A stretch of 64,000 bases of DNA from assembly GCA_020740775.1 (NCBI GenBank), contig JAHEWK010000001.1:5952001-6016000 (forward strand). The letters run 5' to 3'. A program made the translations under genes and the position numbers. The stretch is from Ilyonectria destructans. Taxonomy: Eukaryota > Ascomycota > Sordariomycetes > Hypocreales > Nectriaceae. Under the pieces are notes generated by a model. The model was not told the DNA's origin. It saw only the letters and a program-made list of their open reading frames with translations, and ran no database searches. Below are positions 59,071-64,000 of the stretch, in pieces (the stretch's first letter is position 1; every line of letters begins with the position of its first letter).

Positions 59071-59115
59071 CTCTCACACTCTCCCACGCTCTCTCACGCT
59101 CTCTCACGCTCTCTG
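59071..59115. repeat. 10-base CTCTCTCACG-type array
   Basis: Four tandem 10-base units with small differences, ending in CTCTG. Confidence 0.75.
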
Positions 59116-59346
59116 CAGTCGTACCTCACCTCGAGGTGCGGACTGACCTATAAACCCACACTCCGGCTCACCAACCCTGCGGCTCTCACACCGAAGAACC
59201 GGGAGGAAGAACTAGAGAATGTTCGCATCGTCATAGTCGCAGCACCTGGTCATCGTCACTCGGACCCCCAAACTCAGATGCTCGGCAGCCTACAACGAGC
59301 AGCATTCGCAGCATTCGCAGTGACGAGGGTCACGGTATAAGGGCAC

Positions 59347-59371
59347 GCATGGCATGGCATGGCATGGCATG
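59347..59371. repeat. GCATG pentanucleotide repeat
   Basis: Five perfect GCATG units in a row. Confidence 0.9.
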
Positions 59372-62300
59372 GCCATCAAATCGAACGAACAACGGGCCGT
59401 CGAGAAATTGGTCCCGAGCTCCACCGCACCCGTCCGTCGTCTTGTTTCCCCCCTCCAAGTTCAAAGAACCTCCACTCCCACGTCTCCCACGTCTCCCGTC
59501 TTGGGCGGCGCTACCGGGCTGGCTTCATCGCCCCACCCCTGCCAGACGCCAATCTGGGATGACCCCTGTCTAGACCAGACACACACACGCACACACACAC
59601 GCATGTCCTCACACGCATGCCGACTGGCCCTGTCGACTGGTTCTGTCAAAATCCACTTGCCAGCGAGACTTTGCCTCCCGACTCAGCAAACCATGGGTTC
59701 TTGCAGGCCGACCAGAAGTTGATTTGCGCTTTTCGAAATGGCATTGGAAGACTACGTCGTGCGATGGAATGCCAGTGCTTCGCGCTGCAACTTCGGGCTG
59801 CAACTTCGCTTGCTGATTCGGATCCTCCCCTTCGTAAGCGACGGTCCTCCGAGTAGATACCTACGCAGTAGCTTTGGCACTGCCGTTGCCCTTGCGCCTT
59901 GCAGGAGAGGGTCCAGCCCACTTGGTTCCCAACTTCCAAGATGTCCATCCTCTCAGTGCCGTCACTATCGTCGGCCTAGCCAGGCTTAGTGCCAATGTTT
60001 GCCGCCGCATTAGCAGCTTCTTCGTCTTGGGGTCAGTACCATTGGGACGTCCTATAGGCCATACTTTGGTCCATTGGAGGAAGGTTGATTGAGGATCCAA
60101 TCTAATACAATTCCTACAATCGACCAGGCGACAAAAAGGGCAATCGTCGGCCGCCCTCACTTTCAGGTCGCGATGTGTGCCTGGTGATGCATTGGCTCAG
60201 GCGGAGGTGGAATCGCAATCGTAAAGATGTTACAGGCATGGGATCGCGGTACTTCATTCAACCTAGAATGTGGTCCCCTAAATCTCGGGTACAACAGCCA
60301 TCCCACGCACAACCAGCACCTACTTACGACTACCGCATGTGCACGACTCGCCCTACCTAATCAGACACTCGCACCGCCATCAACAAGCCGCCAGTCAGCC
60401 AAGACGGGTGTGGCCACCTGGTCTAGACCCGTCATGAACCATGAGTGGTCCGTCAAAATACGCGCATGCTCGAATCACCTTGGTCCCCAGACAGACTCAA
60501 GTCTTCTTCTCCATTACCAACAAGACACTCACTGCGAGCTTTCGGCCAACGAGGAATCGGACTTTTCCCCGACAGCTACCAGAGTAGCCGGTGCTATCTT
60601 CGACAGGTGTGGAGATGCCATCTCGTTTATCCATCCCTTCCGTCTCATTCACGATTGTCAGCCGGCCTAGGTACTACTTACTGGATGACCGATTTCCGAA
60701 TACGTACCTAGATATGTGGTGGCCATCTGCCCACCCATGAGAGCGTGACATTAGGCTGGCTACCAACATCATCGCTCAGCTTCAAGGTGTCATTCTTCGC
60801 CATCTTCACGCAGCCAACGTCTCAATTCGACTCCCTTGGGCGGTCGTCTTACTACGCCCCGCAGCGTTACACGCAAGATCACATCTTAAATAAAAAGGCC
60901 CAACGTCGGGGCTACTCATTGAAGTTGCTGAACATAGTGGCGGATGAAGCGGAGTATTAAGCATTGTGCTGGTGTCTTTCCCGCTTGCCTGCATGCCCCC
61001 TCTATCCACCACTCAAGAAGCCATGCCCAAGTTCCAGCAAAGTCATACATTGTTTGCTTTTGAGGGGCAGTCGGCCGGACGGGAAGACGGCTGGGCAGAA
61101 TCTTAGATTATCAGTTCTCTTGCTGCCAGGATTCCCCGCTCGTTGGCGACTTTTTGTTGCGTTGTTCACGGTTCGATGGTTCCACGCTCCTGGCCCGCTC
61201 CTGGCCGCATCGCTGACTTACAACAGAAGCATACCCTGGTCTGACGGTGTCCTCCCGTCTCCGGGGCTCAGGAGGGTGGCCAGCGGTGGTGACCGCTTGA
61301 TGTGCAGGGTTGTTGAGTGGCGGCCGTCAGATGGGCACAAAGCAACCACACAGACTTTGAGACCGGGACGGGCAGGTCTCTTACCTACAGGCCAGACATG
61401 AAAAGGTGCAGAATAGCGGGATGGGTACAGGCTCCGACCTGATGTCTTGCCTGCTGCAGCCAGCGACCCATCAGCCAAGAAGAAGCCAACCACAGTGCAA
61501 GCTTTGGGAGAGGACCCTTGGAACCCCAGGTCTTCATTGCAACCCCCGGAAATGGACGCGGCGGTTATTGTTCCAACGAGGCTGCGTCCCAGCTCAGGAC
61601 AGACAGGCTCACGGTTCTCAGCCAGTGGACTCGGGGTCCCAGGCTCATGGGTTCTGGGCTCCTCTCCGGTCTCCGAGTAAAGTTTCTAACCACCTGGACA
61701 ATGATTTGAGGGGCGTTTCGTGGAAGCATGGGCTTCTTAGTTTGGAAGGCTTTTTCGTAACGGGCTTAGCGTCAACGTCGCCCGGTTCGCTTTCCAGCCA
61801 AAAACACGCTATCTCTTCTCCAGGTCCTCCTCCACAGGTCCATCCTCCCCGACACTTTAACCTCGCTGAGCTGCAATCGCTTCCATTTCTGCACCTTATG
61901 CCACCTTTGGAATGCTACGAAGTCGGCCTGCTTTGCTGGCTTGCGTCGCTCAGCCATGCAGTGTTTACTTATTTTCCCCACCGGTCACCTGCAAGGTGAG
62001 GGAGAGGTGTATGAATGCAATGGATCGAAGCGGCCGAAATGAAATGTACCCCTGCCTTGTTTCTGTGCAAAGGTGTTTGCTTTGACATTTGGCCTGCCAC
62101 TACGGAACGTGGATGCTATATACCACATGGGAGCTCTGTGTGTGTCCTGCCAAAGTCTGGATGAGATTATTATGCCGGACTACAGATGCATTCGTACACT
62201 TTGGGGCAAAGGTGGATCGACGCCGCCTTCGAGTTTGGGACTCAGGCTGAACATGGCGCAAACGAAAAAAAAGCCCTTGTGCAGCCCATCCAGGGGACCC

Positions 62301-63110
62301 TGATTTCCTAGCAATGAGCAGCCCAGCTCCCTGGCCGGTCTGCCGACTAGACTTACCACAGCGTTGCGCTAGCTCCCCTTGCCACCCAGGGCAGGTCGAG
62401 ACTCCTTGCTTTTGAAATGGAGACAGGACCACCGATTAGATTCCCCAAGAGCCCACGATGCTTCATGACATCGCTGCGGCCAGGACAGGCTCAAGGGCGT
62501 CCTATGTCTAGGCAGCACGATGATTATGAAGCAAACCACTCAAGCACATTGCAAACCACAACCACACCACGGCGACACCAGGCAACCGAGGGTCCGTAGG
62601 GCTACCGTCCGCCTTTCTGGGGCCACGAGGGCACGTTTCAAAAGTCGGCGGGTGAGGTTGACCCACTGCGCGCACGAGCAAACTGGCGCGCCAGAGCGAA
62701 CGACCGGACAGAAGCATGATGGTGATGGTTGCACGAAGTAGTTCTTCAAGTACCTGGAGCACTTGAGGTTGGGGTTGAATACTTGCGAAGGGCGGATAGC
62801 GTGAAGTTTCCTCCCTTCAACTCCTGCGTCGCTCATCTCTCCTCCCCGCCTATCTTGGAAGTTGGAAGGCCAGGGTAAGAACGTGTGCCTCGGCGTGTCA
62901 GTGTGTGTTACCAATCTGCCCCCCTCCATGTCCGTCCCCATCTCCATCCCAGTTCATACCGCATCCTCCGATCCCCCTGGCTCGGTTTGGGCTTCCCTGT
63001 CCAGGGTGTCGATCATGCCGCGGGAGCATCTTTTCAGCATCTCAAACTTAACGGGAAACAACGAGATCTTGCGCTTTCTTGACGGCCAAGATGCTCACCG
63101 TCACTGCCGC

Positions 63111-63566
63111 TCAGTGCAGTACGATTTGGTAAAATACGCTACTCTCGCAGTAGTAATGTAAATACGGTACTCCCCCGGCTGCCCCCCAGCGCCTCACTCT
63201 ATCGGCTTGACCAGGGTCAGCCACTCCTTGTCTCCTGGCTCCCCTGTTCCCCTCCTCAACCAGCTGCGCCGCTAGCTCCCGCAGGGGTGGGATGAAGCGA
63301 TCAGGCTCAGTGGCCTGGATGTTCTCGGTGAGCTCGTGGCTGAGAATGGCAGACTGCCATGCGATCTGACATGTCCCTCTTGACATGGATGTCACGACAG
63401 TGCTGTTCTCGACTCAGGATTACGGACGACGCCATCGCTGTCGTTGAGGGCTTACCCAGCATCTTGGGTCGTGGTGATGCCGCACATATGAATAGAGGCA
63501 ATCCAACGCGACTAACCCCTGGCCATCATCTTCCAGGGTTTCCTTCTCCGTCGAACCCCATCTCAT
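63111..63566 (-). CDS. Possible small two-exon gene, unknown function
   Basis: Exons 63566-63456 and 63365-63111 are joined across a 90-nt intron (GTAAGC donor, TGTCAG acceptor) and give 121 residues. The reading frame holds across the junction: VALDCLYSYVRHHHDPRCW then IAWQSAILSHELTENIQATE, followed by PDRFIPPLRELAAQLVEEG. This middle part has protein-like composition, a likely amphipathic helix and good C-ending codons. The last 40 residues are less convincing, and a GTGAGG donor after ADPGQADR could start another intron. I do not recognise the family. It could also be part of a larger gene or a remnant. Confidence 0.35.
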
Positions 63567-64000
63567 CCCATTCCATCTTATTCCATCCCATCACAACACC
63601 CCGATCCACCCAGCCACACTACCATTCTGGGGTACGCCAACCTGCCGGCGTGGTTACGCACTCATCATCTCCCCAGCCCGAGCACCAGAACTGTTCCTTT
63701 TGCTATCCGTGCTAATGTAGTAGCCCTCTTTTTTGCCCGTCCTCCGACTCTTACTTGTTCCTCGTCCTTTGTCTCTGTGTGTCTCGCCCCTGCAGGTACA
63801 AGGGTTACACCCGTCCCGTGCGCAATGGCACCCTCTCGCGCGCCCCGTCCTCGATCTCTGTCCCATCGGGCGCCATCATAGACGGGAGCGGAAGGGACGG
63901 GTTGATCTCTTCGAGCTCTTCTTTCTTTTTATGCAGTTTACGGCATCCTTTTGAGGAGCGAGTGGGAGGGGCCGTGTGCCTCGCTGCAGGGACACGGTGA
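63567..64000. other. Right edge, no supported gene
   Basis: CT-rich sequence with an open plus-strand frame from about 63755 that runs off the edge (containing YKGYTRPVRNGTLSRAPSS). It might be part of an exon of a gene beyond the window, after a CTGCAG acceptor-like site, but there is too little to call it. Confidence 0.4.

Larger units (their letters stand above)
55431..63110. other. 7.7-kb gene-poor stretch with MED15 leader
   Basis: The first kilobase is strongly pyrimidine-rich on the minus strand (purine-rich on plus at about 56395-56470) and should be the MED15 leader and promoter. Simple repeats follow: CCCAG units at 56565-56584, a 10-base CTCTCTCACG-type array at 59071-59115, five GCATG units at 59347-59371, and AC-rich sequence near 59580-59610. 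Many TACCTAGGTA-like and GGTACC motifs are scattered. I see no recognisable gene, transposon or RNA gene. Confidence 0.5.

Noticed and set aside
1..64000. CRISPR arrays, bacterial operons, secondary-metabolite or viral genes
   Set aside because: None seen; repeats present are microsatellites and coding repeats of a fungal genome.

Overview
The window is nuclear DNA of a filamentous ascomycete (Pezizomycotina, most likely a Sordariomycete). The evidence is the gene style: short GT-AG introns of about 50-120 nt with CTGAC or CTAAC branch sites, long CT-rich leaders, and clearly fungal proteins (a KapC-type bZIP factor, RTA1 family, Ypp1, Rix1, Los1, Med15, a Whi5-domain protein). I cannot name the genus or species from sequence alone.

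Layout. Left part (1-6.2 kb): two minus-strand genes, a LIM-domain protein whose reading frame is broken by one TAG codon, and a conserved basic protein with SPSKANL repeats. A 5.5-kb stretch without a recognisable gene follows. From 11.7 to 29 kb lies a dense housekeeping block: kapC-type bZIP (+), secreted GH16 hydrolase (-), WW-domain protein (+), the ribosome-biogenesis factor RIX1 (-), the PI4-kinase scaffold subunit YPP1 (+) and the tRNA exporter LOS1 (-). From 29 to 45 kb the DNA is gene-poor, with a GPI-type cell-wall protein (+), a low-complexity orphan protein (-), one tRNA-Ser(AGA) (+) and an AT-rich island that may be a RIP relic. From 43.9 to 55.4 kb come an RTA1-family membrane protein (+), an M18 aspartyl aminopeptidase (+), a Whi5-domain protein (-) and the large polyglutamine Mediator subunit MED15 (-). 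The right end (55.4-64 kb) is mostly promoter-like, microsatellite-rich DNA with one possible small two-exon gene at 63.1-63.6 kb.

The genes do not form a pathway or a secondary-metabolite cluster. Most are core cell functions in mixed orientation: transcription (kapC, MED15, the Whi5-domain protein), RNA and ribosome traffic (RIX1, LOS1, tRNA-Ser), membrane lipid signalling (YPP1, RTA1) and wall or peptide metabolism (GH16, GPI protein, M18).

The most interesting observation is the LIM gene. Everything else in it is intact over 488 codons, but a TAG sits where Trp would be expected inside the first zinc-binding CX2C. The edited-type adenosine has U on its 5' side and lies in the loop of a perfect 6-bp hairpin. 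That is what an A-to-I mRNA-editing (UAG to UGG) site of sexually developing Sordariomycetes would look like. A simple nonsense mutation is the alternative.
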